Part shown: piece by piece, positions 1 to 13,018 of the stretch
How positions within the stretch are numbered: the stretch's first letter is position 1
Layout: each line of letters starts with the position of its first letter
DNA from: Maylandia zebra
Lineage: Eukaryota; Chordata; Actinopteri; Cichliformes; Cichlidae
Assembly (NCBI RefSeq): GCF_041146795.1
Contig: NC_135177.1
Location: 23,906,560 to 23,970,559 of the forward strand
Direction of reading: 5' to 3'
DNA: 64,000 bases
Made by a program: the position numbers and the translations under genes
The notes under the pieces: generated by a model
Seen by the model: the letters and a program-made list of their open reading frames with translations, nothing else
What the model was told of the DNA's origin: nothing
Database searches by the model: none

Positions 1-299
1 ACAGATTCATTTTAATGTACACATTAAACTAACATAAGAGGTTCATTGTGTTTTGAAGTGTCAGACGATTATCAAAAAAAGTGCTGCTAAATATTTAGAT
101 TTTTTTCTAGATAGCAGTCTTAAAACCCAAAAGAATTCAGCTGAATATAACAGATGATGAATATTCAAATTAAATGAGTAAATATTTGTTTTTCAATTTT
201 TTAAATATATTTCTTTTTCTAGTTTTCTGTCATATGACTATGACATTACCCAATAACTGTTTCAGCTCTTAAAGGGATAGCTACCACACTGCAGTTGTT

Positions 300-720
300 T
301 CTGCTTCTTATTTGGTTGCTCCCTTTAGAGGTCGCCACAGCACATCTGCTTTCAGCTTAAGCTACCTTTATCTTCTGTCACATGCATGTCCTCCTTCACG
401 ACATGCATGAATCTACCCTGTGATTTTCCTCTTTTCTCCTGGCTGGCAGCTCCATATGAATCTAAAATCCCTCCTCTGCACATCACAACCTTGTCTCTCA
501 AACTATCTTTCTAGACCGCTCTACGTCCGCCGTCCCTCGGATGTACTCATTTCTAATCCTGTCCCTTCTGATCACTCTGACTGAAGATCTTAGCATCTTC
601 AGCTCTGCTACCTCCTGTGTGCCTGCTATTTTAGACCCACTGTCTCCTTTACCATCTCACTATAATCATGTAAGCCTTCCCGTTCAATCTTGCTACTATC
701 CTTCAGTTACAAATTACCCC
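300..720 (-). mobile_element. RTE-type LINE fragment (reverse transcriptase 3' part, antisense)
   Basis: On the minus strand this matches the widespread teleost LINE segment that encodes the C-terminal part of a reverse transcriptase. The recognisable plus-strand phrases are GGTCGCCACAGC near 331, CATGTCCTCCTTCACGACAT near 385 and ATGTACTCATTTCTAATCC at 541. The copy is 5'-truncated and decayed, with no long open frame in the coding direction. A second copy in the same orientation lies at 7245-7495. Family assignment is from memory of the repeat. Confidence 0.7.
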
Positions 721-977
721 TGATGCTCATCTCCACTGCCTTTGTATTGTTGACCGCAAGTATTTCAATAATGCCACCGTTTATATTACTGTAATGTAAA
801 TGGTATGAAACAGTCTTGCATTAGACAGTTTGTATGGTCTCACAATAAACGTAATCCTACTAACATGAAACAAATAGCAAGCAATCACAATTGAGAATTG
901 CCCATTTTGATTGTTTTTTCTTTATCATCTAACATCTGTTCCAGGTGTTCAGTAGCTGCAGAGGAATCTCGTTCCTC

Positions 978-2687
978 ATGTGGATCATGGCATTTCATCT
1001 GGTCCTCTCTGTGAGTGGGGTGTATAGTGTGAAGAGCACCAAAGACTGCAAACTGTTATCTCACAGTCCATTACAGCAGAAAGTTCTGGAGCGACTAGAG
1101 CCGCTCGTAGGAAAGAAGTAAGGAATGAGTCACTTGTGTACCAGCGTATTCAGTGCTTGTTAGGAGATGAGATGTTTTTGGAATCCCTGTTGTGTTTAAT
1201 AATATAATTTTATGTTAAAGGAAGAATCTATATGGGCCATGTTTATTTAAATTTTCTCTGGGATTTGTTCTTTTTTGACAGCTTTACAGCTGAGGACAAG
1301 GCTTCGAACGAGAGCTACACATATGTGTTCCAGTTATGTGGGGATGCAGGGGGTGCTCCCAATGCTGGGGTTATTCAAGTGGACAAGAAAACACAGAAGA
1401 CAACAGTGATTGGCAAATACACGCATACACAGGCCATTGGAGGAAGTAAGACTATGCAAAATCCGAAAAACATTCTCTTATTAGTTCAGACATGACCGTA
1501 AGGGCATGTGCGTGAATCTTAACTGTATTGGAAACTGATAAATAATTCATAATTGCATCATAGCCTGAGGCCAACTCTGAGGAGTAGAAATCTAAATCTT
1601 ATCAAACGTGTCCTTTCAGGTGACTGGGTGATGCTGATCTACACAAATGGTGAAAAATACGATGCACACTGCAATAAGGAAGAAAGGAAAGCCATCATTA
1701 TGATCTCTTGCGACAGGAATGTAAAAGTGGTAAAAGAATTGTGCAAAGCTTCTAGCCGAGCAGATTTGAGTTTGAGGAAAAAAACAGAAACAAAAAGCAG
1801 TCAGCTGCAGCCGTGGCGGCATGTTGCATCAGGTCTGTGAAAATGAAATTTGATCCATGAGGACGCTCTGAATAATGTTTCCGTGAAGCTCAAGGCTTTC
1901 CAGACACCTGAAACCAAGCAAGGATATTTACAGTAGAGTGACGAAGACGTTTAATACAGTGGAACACAGAATGAGCCTATTTGTATTAAACAGTAGAGTT
2001 ATTGAAATAAAAACATGTTATACACATGTTGCATGTTTAGAAAGTTGCACAAAGACACTTTGTATACACCTGTGTTTCACTCTCTCTCCCAGAGTAAGCT
2101 GGAGGTGGGTCTGGAGGAGAGGGAAAAGGAGGAAAACTGTTTCTATCTGTTTGAGTTGGACACCAGTTCAGTGTGTCCTGTAATTGAGTCCAAGCTCAGC
2201 ACTGGCTCCATTATCAGCACTGGCTCCATTATTCTCATCATGTATGTAAAGTCATCTGTTAATTTAATGAATGTGAGAGCTTGTGATATTACAGATGATC
2301 AATAATCATAACCTCTCACATTTCAGTGGTTTCTCTCTTCTGGCTGTTTACCTTGTTGGAGGTTTCCTCTACCAGCGGGTGATCGTTGGAGCTAAAGGGG
2401 TGGAGCAATTCCCCAATTATGCTTTTTGGGTGGAGTTTGGAAACCTGGCAGCGGTAAGCTAAATCTAATTGATGAACACCGTCAGTGAAAGGTCAGAGTC
2501 TGATGAAATAAAAATAAATAAATAAGGACAATTGTTTTTGTTTTTTTCTTCGCTGTGCTTACAGGATGGATGTGACTTTGTGTGCCGGTCGCGCAAGCGA
2601 GAGGAATCGCCAGCTTACAGGGGAGAGGCTACAGACAATTTACAGGAAGAGCCAGAGGAGAGAGATGACCAGTTGCTGCCTATGTGA
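978..2687 (+). CDS. m6pr: Cation-dependent mannose-6-phosphate receptor
   Basis: Sorts mannose-6-phosphate-tagged lysosomal enzymes from the trans-Golgi to endosomes; type I membrane protein. Coding exons: 978-1117, 1282-1445, 1620-1729, 2093-2241, 2327-2453, 2565-2687, all phase-consistent, giving 270 aa (human 277). Residues 1-18 look like a signal peptide. The lumenal domain has six cysteines (24, 66, 119, 132, 154, 166), enough for the three family disulfides. Q79, R124 and E159 align with the known ligand-binding Gln, Arg and Glu. A membrane segment spans about 178-203. The tail ends [10 protein letters not shown], the acidic-cluster dileucine signal read by GGA adaptors. The ATG at 978 opens the exon's signal-peptide frame; a 5' noncoding exon was not found. 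Oddity: a 6-residue repeat, STGSII twice, at 174-185, just at the membrane. Identity is very secure. Confidence 0.96.
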
Positions 2688-2995
2688 CCTTAGTATGTTG
2701 GGACTAAAATCTTCACCGTGTGATGCAGTTTAATCGGTTACAGCTTATCAGGCTGCTTGTAGACACAAGTCTGTTTTCTTGTGGGGGGGTTGTGAGTGAA
2801 TTACGTCAGTACTTGCTAATTCTGTGTTTATTCCAGACTTGTGCCTAGGGCAAAAAAATCTTTCATCTCCCTGTCACACAGGAGGGCATGTTACTCATAG
2901 GGCTGATGATCATGTCCACACTTTTTACACCGTACGTTTCAAACAGTTGTTTGATGTCAGACAAATGAGTGATTCCTTCAAGAAAGCTATTTCAC

Positions 2996-3001
2996 AATAA
3001 A
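2996..3001 (+). terminator. m6pr polyadenylation signal
   Basis: A canonical AATAAA lies 309 bases after the m6pr stop codon. The cleavage site itself cannot be read. Confidence 0.6.
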
Positions 3002-5227
3002 GACTCTTCTGTGAAAATCTGGCAGAAAAGGGAGAATTTGAAGAATCATATTTCTATCTTGTGTCAGCTAAATGCCACATTGTGTACAGTTCTTTTCTGC
3101 TAAACGAATGCTTTATTTTTTTTCTCAGATGTTGTTGGTTTGTCACGAGCAGAGGGGTGTACTGAAAAGCAAATTCAATATAATTGGTGGGGTTGTGTTA
3201 GCTGGCTTGATAAAAGCCTAGAAGCCCCGATAAGAGATAAGGGTTACAATGGTGGTTATCAGTTTTCTTCATTAACTCAGGCTTTCTGCTTCATGCTCTG
3301 TGCAGTTTTAGATGCGTCATTTAACTCTTTGACTTTACAAAATCGATCATTTGAGCTCCGTCTAATCAGGTGATACAGATCTATAAATAACATGCAACAC
3401 TGCAGCTGCAAAGGAAACGAGAGTAAAAAAGAAGTCACGATCATTACACGCACACTTATCAGTAAATGAAATAGTTTACCTCATAATATATTTATTTCAC
3501 CTCTGCTGTTGATTTCTAATGTGACAAATTACAGCTCTTAAACTTTAACACACTCCCACAGCCTAAAGAAAGCATCACTTCAGTTTGTCGTCACTTGTAA
3601 GATAAATTACTTTTATTCATTCAGAATTCTTGGTGTAACAGTTCTAAACTTTGTTCCAGTAGGTGAAATTCTAGCAGATTAGGACCAAAAATAAAGACAT
3701 TTATAAAAGAAAAATTGAATATTCCAGTTAGAATCTGCAGTGCTGTTTTAGAAGTGTCTCAACAGGTTTTATATTCTGGATAAATGACATTCCTACAGCA
3801 GAGAATCTGTATTGCAGCTAAAGCTTACTGTAAATAAGAGAATCAGTGAAAATGTGGCTTTTCAGTTCAATTACAAACCGAAAGGCTGCGCAGGACCAGG
3901 CTACGTGTATGACAGTAGTTAAGATGCTAAAAAGAGAGTGAATGAAAGCCCAACATACCTCGCTAACCCATTAATCTGGCTTCATAGTACACCCCTCTGT
4001 GTTTATTTGGGTTGAGCTTGCTTAATGTTCACAGGCATACAAATAAATGTGTGTGCAGTTTAAACAGTTATTGTTTAGGTTAAAAAGTCAGGTTTGTAAC
4101 ATGTGAATGTAAATGTTTAAGTACAGGGACTGTACTTACAGCCTTACCACACATTTAGAAATCAGTGCAAACAAACCAAAGTTGAACTGAATTTGATTTT
4201 TAGCTGGGCGTCGTCCTTTCTCACATGTTGCAGAGAAGCTTAGCGCTAAGATCCCAGTCAGAAGGTCGGCTGCTTGACTGAAATCTGAGCTCCACGGTTT
4301 AATTTTTGTCAGAGGTCAGTGGTGCTGACGCAATACCAACGAAATTTGTGGTGAGGAGCAAAGCATCCAACTAAAATTCAAAATTAAATTCACTTAATGT
4401 ATCTTTTGTCATTTAAATGTGATGAGAATTTGAAGGCAATTATATCTGAATTCTGCTATTTATACTTATTCAGAAATTGTCTTCTGTGCTTTTTCATGAA
4501 ATAATCAAATATAAAGGAATATTTACATTTTAATAATCACAAAACAGTTTAATAATGAACATTATAGTGCTTAAACGCTGACCTGCTTCTTGATGTGGTG
4601 AAATTGACCCAAAGCGCAGAAACAGTGCTACATGTACCCACCTTACTACTATAGACTCATGTTCAGGCTGCAGTAGGAGATACATACGGCAGCAATGAGG
4701 GTACTTCATTTTCAGTACTCTAGTTGTAAAAATGTTACACTTTTAAACTTGGGATTTATAATATTTTTACATAAACCTAAACATCAGTGCTGCTAAGGAC
4801 TGAACCAGGCTTTTTTTTTTTGAACAGGACATGAGTGTTATTTTTCTATTAATTATCATTGAGTTACTACTTGTATTCACTGTGAGCACTGATATTTGGT
4901 CTTTTTCGCTTTTGTGTTAACACTGAATTTTCTTTGCTTAGTTCACTGGTCTGAGGTTTCATATGATTAATGTTATGTTTGGCTAAAAGTTGACACAAGT
5001 CACAAATCTTTGTTTTTTTTTTCTGATTCTATTAAAAAGAAATGATAAAACTAGTTTATGCTGTGATAACTCCATAAACCTATGTGCACTCATCTTTTAG
5101 GATTTGATGGAATAAATTAGGTTATATTAGAAATAATGGATTATATAAACAAATGCATTCATAAACTAGAATAGTCATAAACCTTGTATTAAATTAGGTG
5201 CAATTAAGCGCTTATAGTGATAAACTG
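3002..5227. other. m6pr-phc1 spacer, no gene seen
   Basis: AT-rich sequence with no recognisable coding exon, RNA gene or intact transposon. The ORF at 3140-3373 lacks any familiar motif and is taken as chance. In human, M6PR and PHC1 are also close neighbours. Confidence 0.6.
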
Positions 5228-5470
5228 TTGTTAACTAACATGGAGAAAGAGGCTCAGACATGACCAATGTTTATTCTTGAGCACACATCTTTTAGCAGCT
5301 TTCTTGTAATTTTTAAGTAGCCTTCAGGAATAGTCCTCCAGGCTTCTTGAAGACATTCAAAACTCTTCTTTAGGTGTTGGGTAATTTTTGCTCCGTTGTC
5401 AAAATAATCCCGCACTCCTTCAGTAAAATTGAGGTCCAGGCTATGGGGAGGTATGTTTTCACTGTACTGA
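5228..5470 (-). mobile_element. Tc1/mariner transposase C-terminal fragment
   Basis: The minus strand reads through about 60 codons containing SLDLNFTE, the counterpart of the Tc1 SPDLNPIE block, followed by EAWRTIPEGYLK, the usual C-terminal transposase phrase. The rest of the element is absent or unrecognisable. It sits upstream of phc1. Confidence 0.8.
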
Positions 5471-5799
5471 CAGTGTTTCTGGGAACACTGTGAAGATTTA
5501 GGCTAGGCGTCTTTTTATGCTTGAATCACTAAAAGGTTAGTGTATGACTCCTAGAAAATATAAAGAAATGAAGAGTGTCTTTTGCAGAATACTGTAGTTA
5601 TCAAAAGTACTTCTATTCATTACAAAGGTTAGCTCGCTGTAAGTTTTTAAAAAACATATAAAAACTAATTGCATAAATCCCAGTTTGTTTGCCAAAGTAC
5701 ACAAATAGATTTCGATGCAGTTTACACACTGAAACAGTAGGTGGCTCCGTCCGTCTGTTAACAATGGTTTACAGTCTTCCAGAATATCCAAAAAAGAAG

Positions 5800-6656
5800 A
5801 AGAAGGAGGGGAAAAGAACTGCTTTGTGAGGGGCGGGGTTTTGTTGGAGGCAAAAAACCTAGAAATCCCTGTCGTTGTTGGCAGCTACAACCAATATCCG
5901 AAAAAGAACTCAATTTAACTGTGAAAAGGACGGAAAGCCAAGAAGAGGTAGACACAAACGGACACCGAAAGGCATTAAGCTCTGACATGTAGCAGCAGTA
6001 ATAGTCAGCTAGCTGCTTGCTTTCTCTCTGCAGAAAACAGATAGCATTGCTAATTAGTTAGCCTCTGTTTATGTTTTTTAGTTAGGTGTTTGCGTCAAAC
6101 AAACGACTCATCTACTTTCATTTTTCTATATATGCATTCGGAGTTTTGCTGCACACGGGAATGCATTTTTTAAACTATGGTATACTGTACTAGTGTCGAG
6201 AGATCGTTAAACCTGTGTAATCCTTTGTAGTTAGCCATCGCTGGATAGCTAGCTTCCTTTGCTATTTTCAACTTTTCCTCCATGTTGGTCTTTCTTTTCT
6301 ACCCATCTATCATCTTGACAACAGGCCTGCTGTAGAAAATACCACAATGCTCCTGCTTGCCACGATAGTAAAAACTCGTGATATGCCCACAAGAGCGAAT
6401 AATCTGCTGCACTTTAAAAACATAAACAATCAATTGGAAACTTTGAGGGTGCAGTCCAACAAAGGACGTTTAATAATCCGCCTTTGTTTATATTTAGTGA
6501 CTAATCATTTCATTTGTCGTCTATTAATTATTTTTTTCTTTATTTTTCTCTGTACCCACAGTGAGAAATAGCAAATACACCATATAGATCGTTTATAGTT
6601 AAAACTGTTGACACAGCTACTTCTGATGATTGGCCTTTTCGTTTTGAGCAGTAAAC
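5800..6656 (+). promoter_or_regulatory. Probable phc1 promoter and 5' noncoding region
   Basis: A GC-box-like GGGGCGGGG lies at 5830-5838. The following 800 bases reach the acceptor at 6651 just before the phc1 ATG, so this interval should hold the transcription start, a noncoding exon and intron 1. The exact start and donor cannot be fixed from sequence alone. Confidence 0.35.
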
Positions 6657-9600
6657 ATGGATGCAGGTGAAGACCAAAATACAGGCACCAACAATGGAAA
6701 TTCTCAGACAAGTGGCAATTCTCATGCACCACAGATAGCCCGCATGTCTCTGTATGAGAGACAGGCTGTACAGGTGAGTGATTGTGTCCAAATGTTAACA
6801 AAACGAATGCTTTACATGTTACAATAACAGTACCATTTAAATTAAAAAATGAAAAACAAACTTTTGAATTGGTATTAGCCAAATAAGTATGTATGTGTTT
6901 TTTTTAGGCTCTGCAAGCTCTGCAAAGACAGCCTAATGCTGCTCAGTACTTCCAGCAGCTCATGCTGCAGCAGCAGATCGCAAATAGTGCTCAGTTCCAC
7001 AACTTAGCTGCTGTGCAACAGGTATGACAAGAATATACATGCACAACAACAAGAAAAAGACTAAAATAAAAACAAACAGACATGTCCCAATCAAACCTTT
7101 TCATGTCTCTTTAAAACAGGCCACACTTGCTGCTAGTCGCCAGTCCAATACTCCAAGTAACAGCATCTCCCAAGTGCCCACCACTGTAAGTTTTTGTAAA
7201 TTATTATTTAATTATATCTGACAGATAATTAGAAAGATTTGAATCTTCTTTCAGCTGCACCCTTTAGGGGTTGCCACAACGGATCATTTATGTTCATCAC
7301 AGTTTATCCCTTGCTTCCTCTTTTGTAACACCAACAATCTGCATGTCCTCCTTCACTACATCCACGAACCTTCTCTCTGATTTTCCTCTATTCGTCTTAC
7401 TTACCAGCTCTATATTCAGTATTCTTTGTCCAATATATCCACTATCAATCCTCTGTACATGTTCAAAACACCTCAGCCTTGGCTCTCTTAAAGTTTGAGT
7501 TAAAATATAAATATGTGTGTGCCTTCCAGGTCAATCTAAGCACCACCTCTGCGGGAGGGACTATGTCCAGTCCTCGTCCTCATGGTCCAGCCACCTCTGC
7601 AACCAAAACTGCTATCAACCAGTCAGTGCTGCTGGGTGGAAACTCAGCAGGACCGGGACAGATGTATCTTAGAGTGGGTTAAAACTGATTATCCACAAAA
7701 TCTATTAAATGCATATACTTTGAATTAATTTATGTAACATATTGTTATGATATAGTAAGAACGGTTGGAAACCTTTGTGTAAAATTCACACTGACAATCC
7801 AGAGAAAATGCAGGGAAATCATTAAATCTTTCTTGCAGTCATTAAGAGAAATAAAGGTTAACCATCTCTGCTGTTTCCCACATAGGTCAACCGTTCTCAG
7901 CTCATCTTCATGCCTGGTGGCCCAGCAACTGCTACTGTTGCAGCAGTTGCTCAAACTCAGCCCCAGCAGCAGCAACAACAGCACGAAGTTGCTTCTACCG
8001 GTGCTAGCACCCAGTCTGACAATGATCAGGTTTGTGTGCTTTTACCAAATGCTCTAGCCATGTAATCTTGAAGAAATGGTTGTGAAGGAAGAACTATTTA
8101 AATTTGATCACACGCTGCTCCTTTCTTCATCTCTCAGGTGCAGAACCTTGCCTTACACTGTGCTTCCACAACCAAAGCAGTTGCTGTTAAATCTGAGCTT
8201 CCAGAAAGGAAAGATGCTTCTGGCTTTCCTCTTGGTCAGCAGCAGCAACAGCAACAGAGTTTCCCACAGACAGTTCAGCAGCAACAAGTGCAACCACAAC
8301 AGCAACAACAAATTGCCAAGAGCAGCTTTACACAACAGTCTGCCACAAATCCACTGACTGTAAAGACTGGAAATCAGGCTGCCATGACTGTAACTCCTAC
8401 TTCTTCTGTAGCTTCTTCATCCACTTCCTCTCCAGGACTCCCTCTCTCCCAACTCCTCCTGACCCCCTCTGCTGCACCGGTGATCCTAGTACCCACGTCA
8501 AATGTTCCTACCTCCACCCAGGGCTACCCTATTGGCTCAGTAGCACCAAAGGCAAATGTTAACACTCAAACTCTGGTGGTGCAACCCCTGCAACAGTCCA
8601 GCACTAATGTAGACAAAGGTCCTGTTCCAATACAGCCCAAGACAGTTCAGGGACACCGTTTACCGTTGCAGCTGCCCCCTCGACACCCACCGCCCATTCT
8701 CCCAGCTCCACCTAGCAATAATCAGTCCACTGCTGCAGGTCACAACCCTCCTCACATCCCTGTCCAGCTTGTGGGAGCCAGGCAGGGCGTAGCAGGAAAT
8801 ATGCAAGCTGTGGCCCTGGCACAGGCACGAAATAGCACAGCCCAGGAAAGTCCATCTGGTGGGAATGTTGGCACGGTCTCCAGCAACAGTACTATGGTAA
8901 GATCAAAGGATTTACTGCTTGGGTTAGGTGTAGGGAGAGACGTCTTTGTACAAGGGATTGTAACAAGGCTTTTTCCCCCCCCCACATGCTGTTAGACAAA
9001 AGCTCCTCTTGGCTCTCTCAAGAGGAAATATGACTGTGATGGCCTGAATGAGATGACAGAATCTTCAGACTCAGCACCCATGAAAGACTCTGCTCCTCCT
9101 TTATCTCCTGCACCTACAAAGGACTCAGGTACGTCAGCTTGTCTTCTCCAATTCATGCATAAAACGTTTGTAGAACGTCTTCAAAATTCTCACTGTAAGC
9201 TCATTATTTTTTCTTTTTCATGATTCACCAGCTCCTCCTTCAGAAGCTGCCTTCTCATCTCCTCCCACGCTTTCTTTGCCTCTCCCATTGTCAAGAGTAG
9301 GGCACGGGGACAAAGACAGAGCACCTGTTCCCCAGGCTGTCGTCAAACCACAAGTTCTCACTCATGTTATCGAGGGCTTTGTGATTCAGGAGGGAGCTGA
9401 GCCCTTCCCTGTAAGTGTGATAATACATGCACAGTCAGATAATGAATGTTAAGGTTACCATGAGAAAAAAAAAAAGTGTCTTACTAGCTTGATGTGACAG
9501 GTTGCTCGGCTTCCCAAAGACGGAGATTTTGCCCTGGTTGGCTGCACAGAAAATGGACCTCCATGTAAGTGGTGGTTTATTATTCATTAAGTATGGTAGC

Positions 9601-12289
9601 TTTAAGCTGTGTTTATGGTCAGTAGTGTAAAGTCTTTCTTTCCCTACTCAGTGTTGAAGTGTGAATACTGTGGGAACCTTGCTCCAGCCAGCCAGTTCAG
9701 AGGATCAAAGAGGTTCTGTACTAATACTTGCGCCAAAAGGTACAGTTTTGTTTCTGTTTCAGCTTACATACACATTATGTGTTGTTTTGTTCCTTCTTAA
9801 TTAGCCATAAAAGCTCAGAGGTTCAAAGGACATTCATATCTTATTAGGAAAACAGCTAAAGCCTTTGCAGTTTAAGCCACTGACTGCAGTATTTGGTTAG
9901 AACAGAGGTTCCCAAAGTGTGGGGCGTGCCCCCCGGGGGGGGGGGGGGCGCAGAGCCATTGCGGGGGGGGGGTGCGCAGAGCCATTGCAGGGGGCGGCAC
10001 GATATGAGAAAAAAAAGACTGCTTGCACACTGGTAGCATAATGGAGAGGTTTTTGACGGGGCTCCCACACAAACGCAAAGCAGGAGATGAAGCTTCGCCA
10101 AATTTGGCTTCACCTGCACAAGTTCCAAGGTAGGTCTCCCCTGCAGAATTGGTTTTCCCTGCGTCGGGAGCACGCGCTGGGCTCTCCAAATCACGGACAA
10201 ACAGTATCCCACATTCTTGATTTTAAGTTCACAAACACTTCTTATAATAACTAACTACTCCTGACATTTTGGAGATGTTAGCTCTTCATACAGTAAAGTT
10301 ACAGTGGGATACAAATAATATCAGGCTGATCCTGCCATAATTTGTTCCCCCCGTCCAAATCATGGACAGACAGTATCCCACAGTTGTTTATGTTTTTAAA
10401 CTCATTTTGCACAGACGGGCATTTTTTGAAAATGTATCGAAGATGTTTCTTGTAAAACAAAGGGGGGTCTAGCACTGGGTTAGAACATGCAAGCTCTGAA
10501 GAGTGAAATTCAAAGCAAAGAAACAATGTGCTTACAGTGAATTTGAATTATTTGGAGGGTATTTTTGCATTTATTTGCTTTAAAAATGCTTTAAAAAGAG
10601 AGCAAGTTTCTTACTATGTTCTGGCCTATCTAGTTGAAGCTGCCATCTGCAGGTCTTGTCTAAGGGCTAAAATAAGCAAATTTACCCACTTACACTGAAG
10701 TTTGAAGCTAGCACACTAGCTAACAGGGTGGCACGACCGATTAAAGCAAATGATGAAAGTAGACAGATTCAAAGGAGGTGGAAGTACTTCTTTATCTAGG
10801 GCTCACGTAGCCCTTTGTCAGAGACAGTCTCTGCCATTTTAAAAATCCTGTAATTAGCATTGTAATTTTGAATCTACACAGCTGCAGAGCCACAGAGCCA
10901 GAGAACAAAAGCTTGAGAAAGTTAGTGTAGTAGAAAGTGATGTACATCTTTGAAATATTTTTTCAGCTAAATCTCAAATTGATGGGGCTTTGAATGCAGT
11001 TTCCAATTTGCCACTATGGCACAGATAAAGCTGTTTCATGTTCGGGCTTGTGAGAAATGCTGTGCAAGAACAAAAATATTCTGCTTTAACATCAGGAAGC
11101 TTTTTTCTTTTTTAATTCAGGCAGTAGCTTTTATACTCAGGCTGTTGTGAGTTGGCGCCATGGTGGCCTACTCTTATCTGAAAACATTTTTCTTGACAGA
11201 AAGATGGCTAAAAAATATGTTCATCGATTTGCTGTTAATTGGCTTTATTTGAGAAGATTAAGCAAGATATGTGTGCTGAAGACATCTGATCCTTAATGTG
11301 ATTTTTATTTTACCCGTTTCGTTAAATGTGAAACTAAGTTTGACCCCCTTTTTAGACAATAGTAACACTGGAAATTTACTCAGGGGAGGCAAACAAACAA
11401 GAATGTCTCTCTCAGTGCTGACTTTGCTTTTCATTTGCAGGTATAATGTAAGCTGCAGCCAGCACTACAAATCCAGCAGAGGGAGAACAGCTGCAGGGCT
11501 GGCACCAAATCCAGCACCCACAGAGAGCACTGCTAGGCGTAGGGGCTCCACTCGCAGGAGCAGTTCTAATATCACCTCTAATAAAATATCAACCAAGCAT
11601 CTACCTGTCAAGGTAACACCTGTAGGTTTTAAAGGATGTCTCGTGTGTTTTCTGTGTTTAACAGTCTTAAAAACAAAACAAAAATCAAGGCCATTATGTT
11701 TGAAAACTAACATTCACAGCTGTTTTTGGAAATCCTTTTTTCTTTTTTGTCCTGCAACATAATAATAGTATAAAAATGCTGCTGATTGTAGTTCAATGTC
11801 TGCTGTTTTGGGTGCAGTTTAACTCAGAGTCCAGTCGTTCAGATGAAGTATCCAGCGATGGCGAAGAAGACGATTCTCCTTCACTGTCTCCGAGTTCTTC
11901 CCGCTCCTGCTCAAGAGCCGAGCACAGCGCTCTTCAGTCTGACAGCTCAGCTCCTGGAAGTCTTCCACTAGAGGGGGCTAGCTTCCTGTCTTCGACTCCT
12001 TCCCAGTGGAGCGTGGACGAAGTCTACAGGTTTATCTCCTCACTTCAAGGTTGGTGGTCCATCTGATTACAGTTCACTCGTCACATGTTGTTTCTCTTTA
12101 TTGTCTCCTGCATTAACTGAGTCTCTTGGTCGATCAGGTTGTGAGGAGCTGGCTGCCCAGTTTCAGTCTCAGGAAATAGACGGGCAGGCGCTGCTGCTTT
12201 TGCGTGAGGACCATCTCATCTCCACCATGAACATCAAGCTGGGTCCCGCTCTCAAGATCTGTGCCTCCATCAACAGCCTGCGTGAGTAA
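6657..12289 (+). CDS. phc1: Polyhomeotic homolog 1 (PRC1 subunit)
   Basis: Chromatin repressor subunit of canonical PRC1; its SAM domain polymerises to cluster Polycomb sites. Exons: 6657-6773, 6908-7021, 7120-7185, 7530-7673, 7886-8029, 8138-8896, 8996-9128, 9232-9410, 9501-9564, 9652-9739, 11441-11612, 11818-12049, 12138-12289; phases agree, giving 787 aa (human PHC1 about 1000). Order: Gln-rich N-terminal region, Gln/Ser/Pro-rich middle in one 759-nt exon, HD1 motif ending IEGFVIQEGAEPFP (about 529-552), FCS zinc finger with C-x2-C then FCTNTC (about 575-603), basic linker, acidic Ser-rich stretch, SAM domain (about 721-787). The first ATG lies five bases into its exon and starts MDAGEDQNTG. 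PHC1 rather than PHC2/3 is chosen because m6pr is adjacent. The 1.7 kb intron 9740-11440 carries a hAT fragment. Confidence 0.95.
7245..7495 (-). mobile_element. RTE-type LINE fragment in phc1 intron
   Basis: Same repeat segment and orientation as 300-720, recognisable from CCTTTAGGGGTTGCCACAAC near 7262 and CATGTCCTCCTTCACTACAT near 7343. It is strongly truncated and lies between phc1 exons 3 and 4. Confidence 0.7.
9903..10450 (+). mobile_element. hAT transposon 5' fragment in phc1 intron
   Basis: Begins with CAGAGGTTCCCAAAGTGTGG, the typical hAT terminal inverted repeat of the CAGnGGTTCCCAAA type, followed by two long G runs (about 9935-9948 and 9963-9970). A short coding start at 10039 reads MERFLTGLPHKRKAGDEAS and ends at a GT donor, which looks like the first exon of a hAT (ZBED-like) transposase. 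The other terminal repeat was not found, so the right boundary is approximate. Two imperfect direct repeats of about 50 bases lie at 10180-10231 and 10355-10408. Confidence 0.7.
10451..11440. other. Rest of phc1 intron, nothing recognised
   Basis: No coding exon, RNA gene or repeat with known ends was recognised between the hAT fragment and the phc1 exon at 11441. Confidence 0.5.
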
Positions 12290-13018
12290 TGCTGCCAGAA
12301 GGACTCCAGGATTGTGTTCTCATAGCCAACTTCTCACTGAAATCAACACTTGGACTCTTAAAAAAAAAAAAAAAAAGACTGAGAACTTTGGGATTAATGA
12401 AGATGCTCCATCGGTCTTGTAGAGACAAGAAGATGGCGAGTTTACTTTCAGGACACTGAATGTGCAGAAGACATGAATGCATATGTGTGAGTGGTTCGTG
12501 AGAAGTCCAGTATACATGTCAGTAGTGTTTTTCTTTTGTTTTTTTTCTGTCACTGTGAGTAGAGGCGTTTTTACGCGTGGAAGGAGAAACTGCAAATCAG
12601 ACAGCATAGCGACATCGGTGCTAGGACAGTTCACCACTTGGGTGCAAAAAAAAAAAAAGAACCTTGCCTTCTTGTTGTATTTCAATCGGTGCTTTAACTT
12701 TAGCGACGTGATTAGCAACAGTCCATTACGTTGATATTTCCGTTCTTTTTGTAGTTAAGCTTATAGTTTGCCATAGATGTTCCATCCAGGCTCCAATCAT
12801 ATCACGGAAAAGACACAGAAAGCCTGGGCTTTTTAAATTAGGTTATTAAAAGTTTAGTTTTGTATCTTTTCCATTTTATACTACAAACAAAATTATTTTT
12901 TCATGGATACTGTAGTTTTAGTGGCTTTAATCAACCTAACTACCTGAAAATAGGTTTTCCTCATGGTTTGCTCTTTCAACAACTGGAAGCGCTCTCTGTG
13001 CGTGTATGCAGTACTACC

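Noticed and set aside
541-723. 60-aa ORF
   Set aside because: It runs antisense through an RTE LINE fragment; no protein family resemblance.
9856-10212. Overlapping 118- and 105-aa minus-strand ORFs
   Set aside because: They translate the G/C homopolymers and repeat of the hAT fragment, giving low-complexity Pro-rich peptides.
6657-12289. phc2 or phc3 instead of phc1
   Set aside because: The HD1, FCS and SAM domains alone do not decide it, but adjacency to m6pr fits only PHC1.
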